Source of the DNA: Nitrobacteraceae bacterium AZCC 1564
GTDB taxonomy: Bacteria > Pseudomonadota > Alphaproteobacteria > Rhizobiales > Xanthobacteraceae
Assembly (NCBI GenBank): GCA_036924835.1
Contig: JBAGRR010000001.1
Span: forward strand, 5,347,001 to 5,411,000
DNA: 64,000 nt
Direction of reading: 5' to 3'
The translations under genes and the position numbers were made by a program. Below the pieces are notes generated by a model. It was given only the letters and a program-made list of their open reading frames with translations. It had not been told where the DNA came from and did not search any database. Below are positions 55,301 to 62,785 of the stretch, in pieces. The first letter of the stretch is position 1; each line of letters opens with the position of its first letter.

Positions 55301-56541
55301 CGGCCGATGGTGTCGAGTTCACCCTCGATGCCAACTACAACGGCACGGCTTCGTTCAGCTTCACCGTGGACGACGGCCGCGGCGGCGCGGCGGTGGCTCA
55401 CGCCTCGTTCGATGTGACCCCGGTCAACGATGCTCCAGTGGTTGTCAACGACACCGGCGAAGTCCAAGTGCGTGACACAGCGACGTTCGATCTCGTGCAC
55501 AATGATACCGACGTCGAAGACGGCCAGCCGCACCTGGCGGGCTTCACCGTCACCGGCGTGGACGGCGTCAACGTCAGCATCGATGCGGCGACGTCGGCCT
55601 TCCACATCGTCAACGGCCAGCTCGTGTATGACGGCGGTGATATCTTCTCGTCGCTGCCCGACGGGCAGCAGGCCACCGTGACCATCAACTACACGGCGTC
55701 GGACAATGACGGCGGCCATTCGGACGGCCAGTTTGTCCTGACCATCGACGGTCTGAACCCGGTCAGCGGCACCAATGGTGCGGACGTCTTGTCCGACACC
55801 ACCGGGGCCGACCACATCAGCGCCGGCGCCGGCAACGACATCATCTTCTCGTCGTTCGGCGATGACGTCATCGACGCCGGCACCGGCAACGACACGGTGA
55901 TGACCCAGACCGGCGACAACATCGTCAATGGCGGTGACGGCAACGACACCATCACCGGTGGCCTAGGCGCCAGCACGCTGAACGGTGATGCTGGCAACGA
56001 CGCCATCACCGGCGGCCTCGGCAGCGAGACCATAAACGGTGGCGACGGCAACGACACCCTGATCGGCGGTGCAGGTCAGAATGTGATCTCCGGCGGCGAG
56101 GGCAACGACAGCCTGTTCGGCGGCGTGGATGACAGCGTGCTCGACGGCGATGCCGGCAACGACACCATCAACGGTGGTCTCGGCAACGAGACGATCAATG
56201 GCGGTGCGGGCAACGACATGCTGCTCGGTGGCGGCGGCAACGACGTCATCTGGGGCGGCGCCGGCAACGACCAGATGTTCGGCGGCCTCGGCAGCGACAC
56301 CTTCGTGTTCAAGACCGGCGGCGGCCACGACACGGTGTTCGACTTCCAGGCGCAGGGAACGGGCCACGACGTCATCGAGCTCGATCACAGCGTGTTTGCC
56401 GACTTTGATGCGCTGATGGCCTCCGGCGCCGTGCATGATGCCGTGGGCGGCGTGGACATCGCCTACGCCGACGGCTCAACGCTCACGCTGACCGGCGTGA
56501 CCAAGGCGAGCCTGAAGGTCGACGACTTCCACTTCGCGTAA
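49378..56541 (+). CDS. Giant secreted glycerophosphodiester phosphodiesterase-RTX protein, module 1
   Basis: The 2387-residue protein starts with a GDPD domain (1-235) with H9, R10, E36, D38, H51 and E99 in place. The usual PENT after HRG is changed to PDST. It continues with RTX repeats (about 243-335), a jelly-roll-like module (438-551), a VCBS module (555-645), jelly-roll (648-818), VCBS (823-913), two further jelly-roll modules (922-1283, starting NGGFEDL/NGSFEDL), a cadherin-like domain (1284-1378), a beta-helix-like NN-rich region (1382-1761), RTX (1762-1831), two cadherin-like domains (1920-2128), RTX (2131-2308) and a type I secretion C-terminus. No signal peptide is present. It probably hydrolyses glycerophosphodiesters outside the cell. 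GGAG precedes the ATG. Confidence 0.88.
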   Translation: MADITLYGHRGGGDPYPDSTRESYIWGMNWGADFVEPDCYLTKDGVLVVSHDNIAGGFANITYAEALKLNPALLTLGQLIDLVKQYSIETGRNIGIIPETKSTDYATSEAMVKTFIEHDFTDPSRVIIQSFSATNLHQLHDTIMKQYGVDFQLVQLSGGISNPNDLASYVDIIAPSVGSFTKADVDAAHAAGLKVVAWTLNGASQADIQKLEDMGVDGVFVDNMQAARPNAENINNVHVIYGTPEWNAVNDTAGDDMVYAMQGDDIVRASTGNDTLYGDGGNDVLFGGAGNDHLVGGAGTDYLSGGDGANVLDGSAGNDVIVATGSGDQVLFNTGSGIDLVTLNDTTTVKFGDIKSTDVTVTEDNGNLIIRANANDALVIHGTDAAHLPASITFADGVTWTSADLLSHATQGADAAVEAALPGLEYVGDKAPALATPSTIAIGTDLVANDGIGNGHLVEHVENAENGAIYRLSFSLSDLAGGDDAGVKVLWNGQVIYEGTPEGAAKMHFVVTGGSGDGSNQLVFEGAGADPSVFDASLTDVHLVKLADPGVPVPNNAAPDAADGSAQVSQDIAITGKLTATDANGDPVVFSLGDGPQHGTLTFKADGSYVYTPNAGYTGADSFTYVVNDGHGGVDEATMNLSVKPGVVIGTDLVVNGSFEDTSASTGYNGSGDWGYRNPNGVIAGWTDVNGNRIEQHWDSPNGVVAKDGTIFIDMDGYNTNTDIVQTIAHVETGATYRLSFSLGDADTAVSDDGIRVFFGGQLVYEGVPTNPWQTFNFTVVGGSGDGSNKLEFIATGTNLNTYGAALDDVHFVKIAEAVQPPENHAPDAADGTVEGHTNEVITGKLTATDPDGDIPLTFGLKDGAAHGTVVVKADGTYEYTANAGYTGTDTFTFTVSDGHGGTDIATQHVKIDPALPPAPVNLIVNGGFEDLTGANDAASWGFRNTNPAGVIAGWANVADNRAEVHKDTVGSIKAVEGTYWFDMEGANKNAKLVQTVAGVEQGETYQLKFSIADTDTAQTNDTIKVYWGGQVIYTGTPQAAWQEITIDVVGGAGDGSNQLAFESTTPNSNGAGVALDNISMIKIDENPNLIINGSFEDLTGVNDPATWGYRNDKPAVIAGWTDIGTAKKIELHGPHAQDTTNNPVDAADGKYYIDTVGASAGTNIKLAQTVQGVEAGRTYKLTFSLADGDKSHSDQGVNVYWGGKLVYSTSPGFDPATGTIAPGAAAGQPTPPNGQTWQEIAVYVTGGETANGGVANQLVFEGTGNASGNNGAELDDVSLRLVNSAPVAVNDTLPNVKVDGQPILISVADLLGNDTDVDHDQLTITGVKSAVGGTVTLDADGIHFTPASGFTGEASFQYTISDGQGGTSTGEATFTIKNGDVEIAAGQVQMTPILVDGDMHITVGGTLLPVSADRAIDAKDVLPDGTTLKIDVLATGQIMSSDDAIRVNHDLTNGHVIIDNAGRITSQAGNAIDLKSVISASTEIVINNEATGVILASNADAIRGGANTVINNYGQITSQQEEEDKNDAIDFQDDGRGTVNNYTSGLISGAHHAITGAHGITVNNDVGGMIIGNSGSAVNIDNTADVSETVTVVNHGSMIGAAHEGYTDSDGDAIDVDGLLNLDNYGEVRSLGAFGYHDGEVNVSEGIAAGGGTIHNHVDGVIYGYGRAIQIDNSSNGPAAAATTIINEGLIQGDGHGPANVAQADADVMQQQIDGREAIDIIGSFGDTIFNSGKIIGGIFTDGGTDSLTNTGIINGQVDMGSGDDTVTLNDGSQVSGTIVLGEGNDTLMASANAVTVDGGAGDDHIAGGAGNDTLHGGAGNDTLAGGDGSDTYTYSYHDGDDVITEGSGQAGDTDSLVFTEYGDGPITLYKHGNDLEIVIENDGKITVTDQFAGSGVETIAFDNGIVWDHDAIAAHLTDRGPVAEDVTLPTVSEDAQTFVVSFDKLLAGASDADLDTLFVNGVADFVGGKAVLTADGVEFTLDANYNGTASFSFTVDDGRGGAAVAHASFDVTPVNDAPVVVNDTGEVQVRDTATFDLVHNDTDVEDGQPHLAGFTVTGVDGVNVSIDAATSAFHIVNGQLVYDGGDIFSSLPDGQQATVTINYTASDNDGGHSDGQFVLTIDGLNPVSGTNGADVLSDTTGADHISAGAGNDIIFSSFGDDVIDAGTGNDTVMTQTGDNIVNGGDGNDTITGGLGASTLNGDAGNDAITGGLGSETINGGDGNDTLIGGAGQNVISGGEGNDSLFGGVDDSVLDGDAGNDTINGGLGNETINGGAGNDMLLGGGGNDVIWGGAGNDQMFGGLGSDTFVFKTGGGHDTVFDFQAQGTGHDVIELDHSVFADFDALMASGAVHDAVGGVDIAYADGSTLTLTGVTKASLKVDDFHFA

Positions 56542-56564
56542 GCGGAATGGATTGAGGGGGCAGG

Positions 56565-56593
56565 AAGGAGGCATTGCAAGATGCCTCCTTTTT
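56565..56593 (+). terminator. Rho-independent terminator of the module 1 GDPD gene
   Basis: AAGGAGGCAT (56565-56574) pairs perfectly with ATGCCTCCTT (56581-56590) across a TGCAAG loop, followed by T. The same hairpin is present after module 2. Confidence 0.88.
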
Positions 56594-56620
56594 GCTTGTG
56601 ATAACAAATGGTGGCTTCGA

Positions 56621-57409
56621 TCAGACGAGAGCTCGAATTCCGGTCTCATCTGCCACGGTTATGCGGCCATCATACTGGCTGATGAGCTTCTGAAACTTCG
56701 CCTCAGTCGGCTTCTGGTCGATGAAGATGTGCTCGCAGTCGTCCAGGTGGCGTCCGCGCACCGTCGCGTTGCGGCCAAACTTGCTCACGTCGGCGACGAG
56801 AATCGTCGTTCGGGAGTTGGCTGCAATGGCCTTACCAACCTGTACCTCGCTGTCGGCGAAGTCGAGCAGGCTGCCGTCCTCATCAATGCCGGCGACCCCA
56901 AAGATTCCGTAATCGGCTTTGAAGCGCGAAAAGAACTGAACAGCGGCGTCGCCAATGACGTCGCGGTCGAATGGCCGCAGTGTTCCTCCCGCCATGGTGA
57001 TTTCGACGGAGGGATTCTGCACGAAGGGGGCGGCTGCATTGAAGCAGTTGGTGATGACACGCAGATTGGGGCGTCCGGCTAACGCGAGGGCGACGTGCTC
57101 GGCTGTCGTTCCGAGGCCGATCATGAGCGATGCGCCATCCGGAATGAAATTGGCCACCGCTCTGGCGATGCGTTGTTTTGCCTCGCGGTTGAGAGATTGC
57201 CGGTTTTGATAGGCGAGGTTCTGGTTTGAAACGGGTGGAAGAGCGACCCCGCCGTGCAATCGGCGGAGCAGACCCTGTTCGCATAACTCGTTGACGGTGC
57301 GGCGAACCGTGGTCTGGCTCACCGTCAAATTGGCGGCGAGCTCCTCGATCGAGATCGAGCCTTTCTCGCGCACTATGTCCAGAATCTGGGTTTGCCGATG
57401 GTCTGTCAT
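56621..57409 (-). CDS. DeoR/GlpR-family repressor of module 2
   Basis: This 262-residue regulator has the same two domains as its paralogue at 47685: a winged helix (RQTQILDIVREKGSISIEELAANLTVSQTTVRRTVNELCEQGLLRRLHGG) and a sugar-phosphate sensor domain (DGASLMIGLGTTAEHVALAL, ITMAGGTLRPFDRDVIGDAAVQFF, VADVSKFGRNATVRGR). The recognition helices differ (SVTQQTIRRIV versus TVSQTTVRRTV), in line with the different operators. It diverges from the module 2 GDPD gene and converges on the module 1 GDPD gene with 79 bp between stops. The ATG at 57409 is preferred; the frame is open to 57556. Confidence 0.92.
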   Translation of the reverse strand: MTDHRQTQILDIVREKGSISIEELAANLTVSQTTVRRTVNELCEQGLLRRLHGGVALPPVSNQNLAYQNRQSLNREAKQRIARAVANFIPDGASLMIGLGTTAEHVALALAGRPNLRVITNCFNAAAPFVQNPSVEITMAGGTLRPFDRDVIGDAAVQFFSRFKADYGIFGVAGIDEDGSLLDFADSEVQVGKAIAANSRTTILVADVSKFGRNATVRGRHLDDCEHIFIDQKPTEAKFQKLISQYDGRITVADETGIRALV

Positions 57410-57490
57410 GGCCGGCTTGTATTTCAAAAGCGAATATCTGTCATCCGGGCATTGGAAGCATTGTTTTGCTCTCATTTGTCCGCCGAATTC

Positions 57491-57502
57491 GCTCAAATGA
57501 GC
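57491..57502 (+). promoter_or_regulatory. DeoR-type operator, module 2, site 1
   Basis: GCTCAAATGAGC, one base from the perfect palindrome, 82 bp upstream of the repressor start. Confidence 0.6.
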
Positions 57503-57735
57503 ATTCGCGCCGTAACACTCGGAATTTCGGATTGGCGCTCGTCGACACGCGCACAAGGTAGCGACGACTAACGTGCCGTTTTCCGGGACGTACCTCGCTT
57601 CGCAGATTGCAATTCTGCTGCATCACAAGCGTCGTCCAGGTGTCATTTCAAACTCATGTTAACCGCGTAAACGAGCTGCATGAGCAGCGATATGAGCATT
57701 ATGGATTTTCATATAAGCGCATTATGCGGGCTGTA

Positions 57736-57749
57736 TGCTCATATGAGCA
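57736..57749 (+). promoter_or_regulatory. DeoR-type operator, module 2, site 2
   Basis: Perfect 14-bp palindrome TGCTCATATGAGCA, about 200 bp before the GDPD start. Confidence 0.72.
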
Positions 57750-57947
57750 GAAATTATTCATGATGGTGCAAAGGCACCTCCCAAGGCTAGCGCACCTCGC
57801 GCTTTTTGTCCGTGAGCGCAGCCTCCGCGTCGCGGCCCTGAACGCGAGGCGAATTCATCAACACGTCACCAACACGGCCAAGGCGCGAAAGGATTTTCGC
57901 GTCGCTGGCCAACGTATCTACGACCTCAAATCTGCGGAGATGAAGCC

Positions 57948-60900
57948 ATGACTGACGAGCCCATTCTTTATGCCCATCGCGGCACCAACCCCTACACGGA
58001 CAACGAATATGATTCCTACAAGTGGGCGTTCAAATACGGGGCGGACTATGTTGAGACCGACTTCCGCCTGACCAAGGACGGGTACCTGGTCAGCTATCAC
58101 GACGATTTCGGAGTCGGCATCGCGAACATGACCCTGGCGGAAGTGCGCGCGGTTGTGCCGGGTGTCGTCACCCTCGAGCAGTTGATCACGCTGACCAAGG
58201 AAATGGAGATCGAGACCGGCCGGAAGCTCGGAATTCTGATCGAGACCAAGAGTACAGACCTTGCGACCCACGAGGCGGTGTTCCAGACGCTCATCGACAA
58301 CGACTTTGTCGATCCGGAGCGGATCGTCATCCAGAGCTTCGGTAATAATCTCGCCGAAGTCCGTGAGACGCTCATGCCGAAATACGCCGAGCAAAATCCC
58401 GCTATTTCAGATCTTCCGCTGGTCTATTTGGCGAGCGATCTGCCTGCCGAATACCTCGACTATTGGGCGAGCCACCTGGACGGCATCGCGCCCCAGATGG
58501 CGCTGATCACGCCGGAGTCGGTGGCGGCGGCGCAGGCGCATGGTCTCGTCATCAACGGTTGGACAGTCGAGGGAACCTATGCCGACGTGCAGAATGCCCT
58601 TCGTCTGGGTGTGGACGGCATCATCAACGACAATACGCAGCTCTCCCGTCCGGCACTCGAAAAGCTCGTCAACAATGCCGATGTTTCCTACGGCACCGAT
58701 CAATGGGACGTGATAAACGGCGGCGCCGGCAAGGACGTCGTCTATGCCATGTCTGGCGACGACATCGTCCGTGCCGGTGACAGCGACGACGTGCTCTATG
58801 GCGACGCCGGCAACGACCTGCTCTTTGGCGGCGCCGGCAACGACCAGCTCGTCGGCGGCAGCGGCAACGACTTCCTCGCCGGTGGCGAGGGTGCCGATGT
58901 GCTCTTCGGCGGCGCCGGCAACGACGTGATCGTCGCGACCGGCGACCAAGTCGTCTTCCGCGCTGGCAACGGCATCGATCTGGTCTCGCTCGACAGCACC
59001 AGCACGATCGTCTTCGACGGCATCACCCCGGCCAGCGTCACCGTCCTGCGCGACGGCAACAACCTGATCATCCGCTCCGGCAGCGACGTGCTCGTGCTGC
59101 TGGACGGCGTCGACCCGGCCCATCAGCCCGCTTCGATCACCACTGCCGACGGCTTCACGCTGACCGGCGCCCAGCTCGCGGCGCTCGCCGTTGAGGGGAC
59201 CGATGCCGAGGTCGCGGCTCTGCTGCCGGCCCTAGAGACCGTGCTGGCCAATGCGCCTGCCTTCGCCGCGCCTTCGACGGTCGCGATCGGCACCGATCTC
59301 GTCGCCAATGACGGCATCGGCAATGGCCACCTCGTCGAGCATGTTGAGAATGCCGAGGCTGGTGCGGTCTACCGCCTGAGCTTCTCGCTGGCTGATCTGC
59401 CGACGGGCGATGACGGCGTTCGCGTGCTCTGGAACGGCGAGGTGATCTACCAAGGCACTCCGGCCGCTGCCGGCAGCAACCTCCATTTCATCGTCACCGG
59501 CGGCTCCGGCGACGGCTCGAACGAACTGGTTTTCGAAGGCGCGGGGCAGAGCTTCGGCGCTACGCTCGACAACGTGCATCTCGTGAAGGTCGCCGACCCG
59601 GTACTGCCGGCGCCGGGCAACGTTGCGCCGGTCGCCTCGGACACCGACCTCCTCATCAGCCAGAACATCCCGTTCAACGGCAAGGTCGTGGCCACGGATG
59701 CCGACAATGATGTGCTGACCTACAGCCTCGGCGAGGGCCCGGCTCACGGCACGCTCATCTTCAATACGAACGGCACCTACACCTACACGCCGACTGCCGA
59801 GTTCATTGGTGCCGATGGCTTCACCTATCTGGTGAATGACGGGCACGGCGGCGTGACCGAGGCGGCCGTCAACCTGACCATCGGGGAAGGCATCGTTCTC
59901 GGCACCGATCTCATCGTCAACGGCAGCTTCGAGGACCTCAGCGAATCCTCCGGCAACAACGGCCCCGGCGACTGGGGCTACCGCAATCCGGACGGGCAGA
60001 TCGTCGGCTGGACCAACGTCAACAACAAGCGCATCGAGCAGCACTGGGACAATTATGGCGGCGTCGTCGCCAAGGATGGCCGTATCTGGATCGACATGGA
60101 CCATTCGCAGACGGGAACGACCGTCGACCGGATCGGCCAATCGATCGAGCATGTCGAGACGGGCGCGACCTATCGGGTGAGCTTCTCGCTCTCCGACTCC
60201 GACACCATCCGCTATGACGACGGCGTGCGTGTGCTCTGGAACGGCGAGGTCATCTTCGACGGCGCCCCGCCGCAGACCGGCACGAGCTGGACCACCCTGA
60301 GCTTCGACGTGGTCGGCGGCTCCGGCGACGGCTCCAACAGGCTGGAGTTCATCGACACTGGCGTCTCGGACTCCTGGGGCGCCGGTGCGGCGCTGGACGA
60401 CGTCCACTTCGTCAAGATCGCCAATGTCGGCGATATTCTGCCGGAGAACCACACTCCGATCGCCGTCGACGGTCATGCCGAGGGCCTGAAGAACACTGTC
60501 ATCACCGGTGAGCTCACGGCGTCGGATCAGGATGCCGGCTCCTCGCTGATCTACAGCCTCGGCACCGGGCCGGCCCACGGCACGGTCCAGGTCTACACTG
60601 ACGGCACCTATCGCTACACGCCCACGGCCGGCTTCACCGGCGAGGACAGCTTCACCTATCTGGTGAATGACGGGCATGGCGGCAAGGATACGGCGACCTA
60701 CAGCCTGACCGTCACGTCGTCGTCGTCGCAGGTGGCAATCGGCACCGATCTGATCATCAACGGCAGTTTCGAGGACATCAGCGAATCCTCCGGCAACAAT
60801 GGTCCCAGCGACTGGGGCTATCGCAATCCGGACGGCCAGATCCTCGGCTGGACCAACGTCAACAACAAGCGCATCGAGCAGCACTATGACAACTATGGCG

Positions 60901-62684
60901 GCGTCATCGCCAAGGACGGCCGCTTCTGGATCGATCTGGACAGCTCCGGTTCAGCGGCCCGCCACAGGATCGGCCAGACCATCACCGAGGCCGAAACCGG
61001 CGCGACCTACCGGGTGAGCTTCTCGCTCTCCGACTCCGACACCGCGCGCTACGATGACGGCGTGCGCGTGCTCTGGAACGGCCAGGTCATCTTCGAGGGC
61101 CAGCCGCCACAAACCAGCAGCGGCTGGGCGACCCTGAGCTTCGACGTGGTCGGCGGCTCCGGCGACGGCTCGAACAGGCTGGAGTTCATCGACACCGGCG
61201 TCGCGGACTCCTGGGGTGCTGGCGTGGCGCTCGATGACGTCCACTTCGTCAAGATCGCCAATGCCGGCGATACCCTGCCGACGAACCATGCTCCGACGGC
61301 GGTGAATGGCCATGCCGAGGGCCTGTTGAACACCCTCGTCACCGGTCAGGTCTCGGCGTCGGATCAGGACGCTGGCGCTTCGCTGATCTTTAGCCTCAAG
61401 CAGGGGGCGTCCCACGGCACGGTCCTGGTCTATACGGACGGGACTTATCGCTACACACCCACGACCGGATTCACCGGCGAGGATAACTTCACCGTCCTGG
61501 TGAACGATGGGCATGGCGGCACCACCGAGGCTACGGTCGGCCTGACCATCCGTCCGCCGAACACCTTACCGGTGACGGTCGCTGACGAGGGACATGTCAG
61601 CGAGCATGACACCGCGACGTTCGATCTCGTGCACAACGATACTGACGTCGAGGATGGCACGCCGCACCTGACGGGCTTCACCGTCACCGGCGTGGACGGC
61701 GTCAACGTCGGCCTCGATGCGGCGACGTCAGCGTTCCACATTGTCGACGGCCAGCTCGTGTTCACCGGCGGCGACATCTTCGGCGCGCTGAACGATGGGG
61801 AGCACGCCACCGTGACCATCAACTACACGGCGGCGGACAATGACGGCGGCCAGTCGGTCGGCCAGTTCGTGCTGACCATCGATGGTCAGACGGATCGGCA
61901 TCCGATCACCGGCACCAATGGCGCGGATGTGCTGTCCGATACCACCGGCGCGGATCACATCAGCGCAGGCGCCGGCAACGACATCATCTTCTCGTCGTTC
62001 GGCGATGACATCATCGACGCCGGCACCGGCAACGACACGGTGATGACCCAGACCGGCGACAAGATCGTCAATGGCGGTGACGGCAACGACACCATCAACG
62101 GCGGCACCGGCGCCAGCGTGCTGAACGGCGATGCCGGTAATGACTCCATCATCGGCGGCCTCGGCAACGAGACCATCAACGGTGGTGATGGCAACGACAC
62201 GCTGATCGGCGGCGCAGGTCAGAATGTGATCTCCGGCGGCGAGGGTAATGACAGCCTGTTCGGCGGCGTGGGCGACAGCGTCCTCAATGGCGATGCCGGC
62301 AATGACACCATCAATGGTGGTCTCGGCAACGAGACGATCGATGGCGGCGCAGGCAACGACATGCTGCTCGGCGGCGCTGGCAACGACGTCATCCGGGGCG
62401 GCGCCGGCAACGACCAGATGTTCGGCGGCCTCGGCAGCGACACTATCGTATTCAAGACCGGCGACGGTCATGACACGGTGTTCGACTTCCAGGCGCAGGG
62501 CACGGGGCACGACGTCATCGAACTCGATCACAACGTGTTCGCCGACTTCGATGCGCTGATGGCCTCCGGTGCACTGCACGACACTGCGGGTGGCGTGGAC
62601 ATCGCCTACGCTGACGGCTCGACGCTCACGCTGACCGGCGTGACCAAGGCGAGCCTGAAGGTCGACGACTTCCACTTCGCGTAA
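57948..62684 (+). CDS. Giant secreted glycerophosphodiester phosphodiesterase-RTX protein, module 2
   Basis: The 1578-residue protein begins with a GDPD domain (1-245) with H10, R11, E36, D38 and H51; the PENT of the family is replaced by DNEYDS. RTX repeats follow (248-338), a jelly-roll-like module (442-555), VCBS (558-647), then two near-identical jelly-roll plus VCBS units (651-923 and 931-1201), a cadherin-like domain (1205-1318), RTX (1322-1501) and a C-terminal secretion region almost identical to that of module 1. It lacks the beta-helix region of module 1. No signal peptide is present. It probably acts on extracellular glycerophosphodiesters after type I export. Confidence 0.88.
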   Translation: MTDEPILYAHRGTNPYTDNEYDSYKWAFKYGADYVETDFRLTKDGYLVSYHDDFGVGIANMTLAEVRAVVPGVVTLEQLITLTKEMEIETGRKLGILIETKSTDLATHEAVFQTLIDNDFVDPERIVIQSFGNNLAEVRETLMPKYAEQNPAISDLPLVYLASDLPAEYLDYWASHLDGIAPQMALITPESVAAAQAHGLVINGWTVEGTYADVQNALRLGVDGIINDNTQLSRPALEKLVNNADVSYGTDQWDVINGGAGKDVVYAMSGDDIVRAGDSDDVLYGDAGNDLLFGGAGNDQLVGGSGNDFLAGGEGADVLFGGAGNDVIVATGDQVVFRAGNGIDLVSLDSTSTIVFDGITPASVTVLRDGNNLIIRSGSDVLVLLDGVDPAHQPASITTADGFTLTGAQLAALAVEGTDAEVAALLPALETVLANAPAFAAPSTVAIGTDLVANDGIGNGHLVEHVENAEAGAVYRLSFSLADLPTGDDGVRVLWNGEVIYQGTPAAAGSNLHFIVTGGSGDGSNELVFEGAGQSFGATLDNVHLVKVADPVLPAPGNVAPVASDTDLLISQNIPFNGKVVATDADNDVLTYSLGEGPAHGTLIFNTNGTYTYTPTAEFIGADGFTYLVNDGHGGVTEAAVNLTIGEGIVLGTDLIVNGSFEDLSESSGNNGPGDWGYRNPDGQIVGWTNVNNKRIEQHWDNYGGVVAKDGRIWIDMDHSQTGTTVDRIGQSIEHVETGATYRVSFSLSDSDTIRYDDGVRVLWNGEVIFDGAPPQTGTSWTTLSFDVVGGSGDGSNRLEFIDTGVSDSWGAGAALDDVHFVKIANVGDILPENHTPIAVDGHAEGLKNTVITGELTASDQDAGSSLIYSLGTGPAHGTVQVYTDGTYRYTPTAGFTGEDSFTYLVNDGHGGKDTATYSLTVTSSSSQVAIGTDLIINGSFEDISESSGNNGPSDWGYRNPDGQILGWTNVNNKRIEQHYDNYGGVIAKDGRFWIDLDSSGSAARHRIGQTITEAETGATYRVSFSLSDSDTARYDDGVRVLWNGQVIFEGQPPQTSSGWATLSFDVVGGSGDGSNRLEFIDTGVADSWGAGVALDDVHFVKIANAGDTLPTNHAPTAVNGHAEGLLNTLVTGQVSASDQDAGASLIFSLKQGASHGTVLVYTDGTYRYTPTTGFTGEDNFTVLVNDGHGGTTEATVGLTIRPPNTLPVTVADEGHVSEHDTATFDLVHNDTDVEDGTPHLTGFTVTGVDGVNVGLDAATSAFHIVDGQLVFTGGDIFGALNDGEHATVTINYTAADNDGGQSVGQFVLTIDGQTDRHPITGTNGADVLSDTTGADHISAGAGNDIIFSSFGDDIIDAGTGNDTVMTQTGDKIVNGGDGNDTINGGTGASVLNGDAGNDSIIGGLGNETINGGDGNDTLIGGAGQNVISGGEGNDSLFGGVGDSVLNGDAGNDTINGGLGNETIDGGAGNDMLLGGAGNDVIRGGAGNDQMFGGLGSDTIVFKTGDGHDTVFDFQAQGTGHDVIELDHNVFADFDALMASGALHDTAGGVDIAYADGSTLTLTGVTKASLKVDDFHFA
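59898..61550 (+). repeat. Internal tandem duplication in the module 2 GDPD gene
   Basis: Two units of about 0.8 kb (59898-60737 and 60738-61550) encode near-identical jelly-roll plus VCBS pairs beginning NGSFEDLSES or NGSFEDISES and sharing RNPDGQI, NNKRIEQH and WGAGxALDDVHFVKIAN. DNA similarity is high along both units. Confidence 0.85.
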
Positions 62685-62707
62685 GCGGAATGGATTGAGG
62701 GGGCAGG

Positions 62708-62736
62708 AAGGAGGCATTGCAAGATGCCTCCTTCTT
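62708..62736 (+). terminator. Rho-independent terminator of the module 2 GDPD gene
   Basis: AAGGAGGCAT and ATGCCTCCTT pair across TGCAAG; the T tract is interrupted by C (CTTCTTG). The hairpin and the 20 bp before it match those after module 1. Confidence 0.78.
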
Positions 62737-62785
62737 GTTGAGAGAACGATCGTGTGCTGTAGTCGCACTCGCGCTACGCTACGAT

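Larger units (their letters stand above)
57410..57947. promoter_or_regulatory. Divergent control region of GDPD module 2
   Basis: This 538-bp region contains GCTCATATGAGC-like palindromes (57491-57502, 57737-57748) and several half-sites (ATGAGCA at 57680 and 57692), and the element TCATGTTAACCGCGTAAACGA at 57654-57674 that matches module 1. The organisation parallels the module 1 region. GGAGATGAAGCC precedes the GDPD ATG. Confidence 0.75.

Noticed and set aside
52546-55815. A very long open frame (1089 codons) antisense to the module 1 GDPD gene
   Set aside because: It mirrors the repetitive GC-rich codons of the real gene, has no domain-like sequence, and similar shadows occur opposite all RTX regions here.
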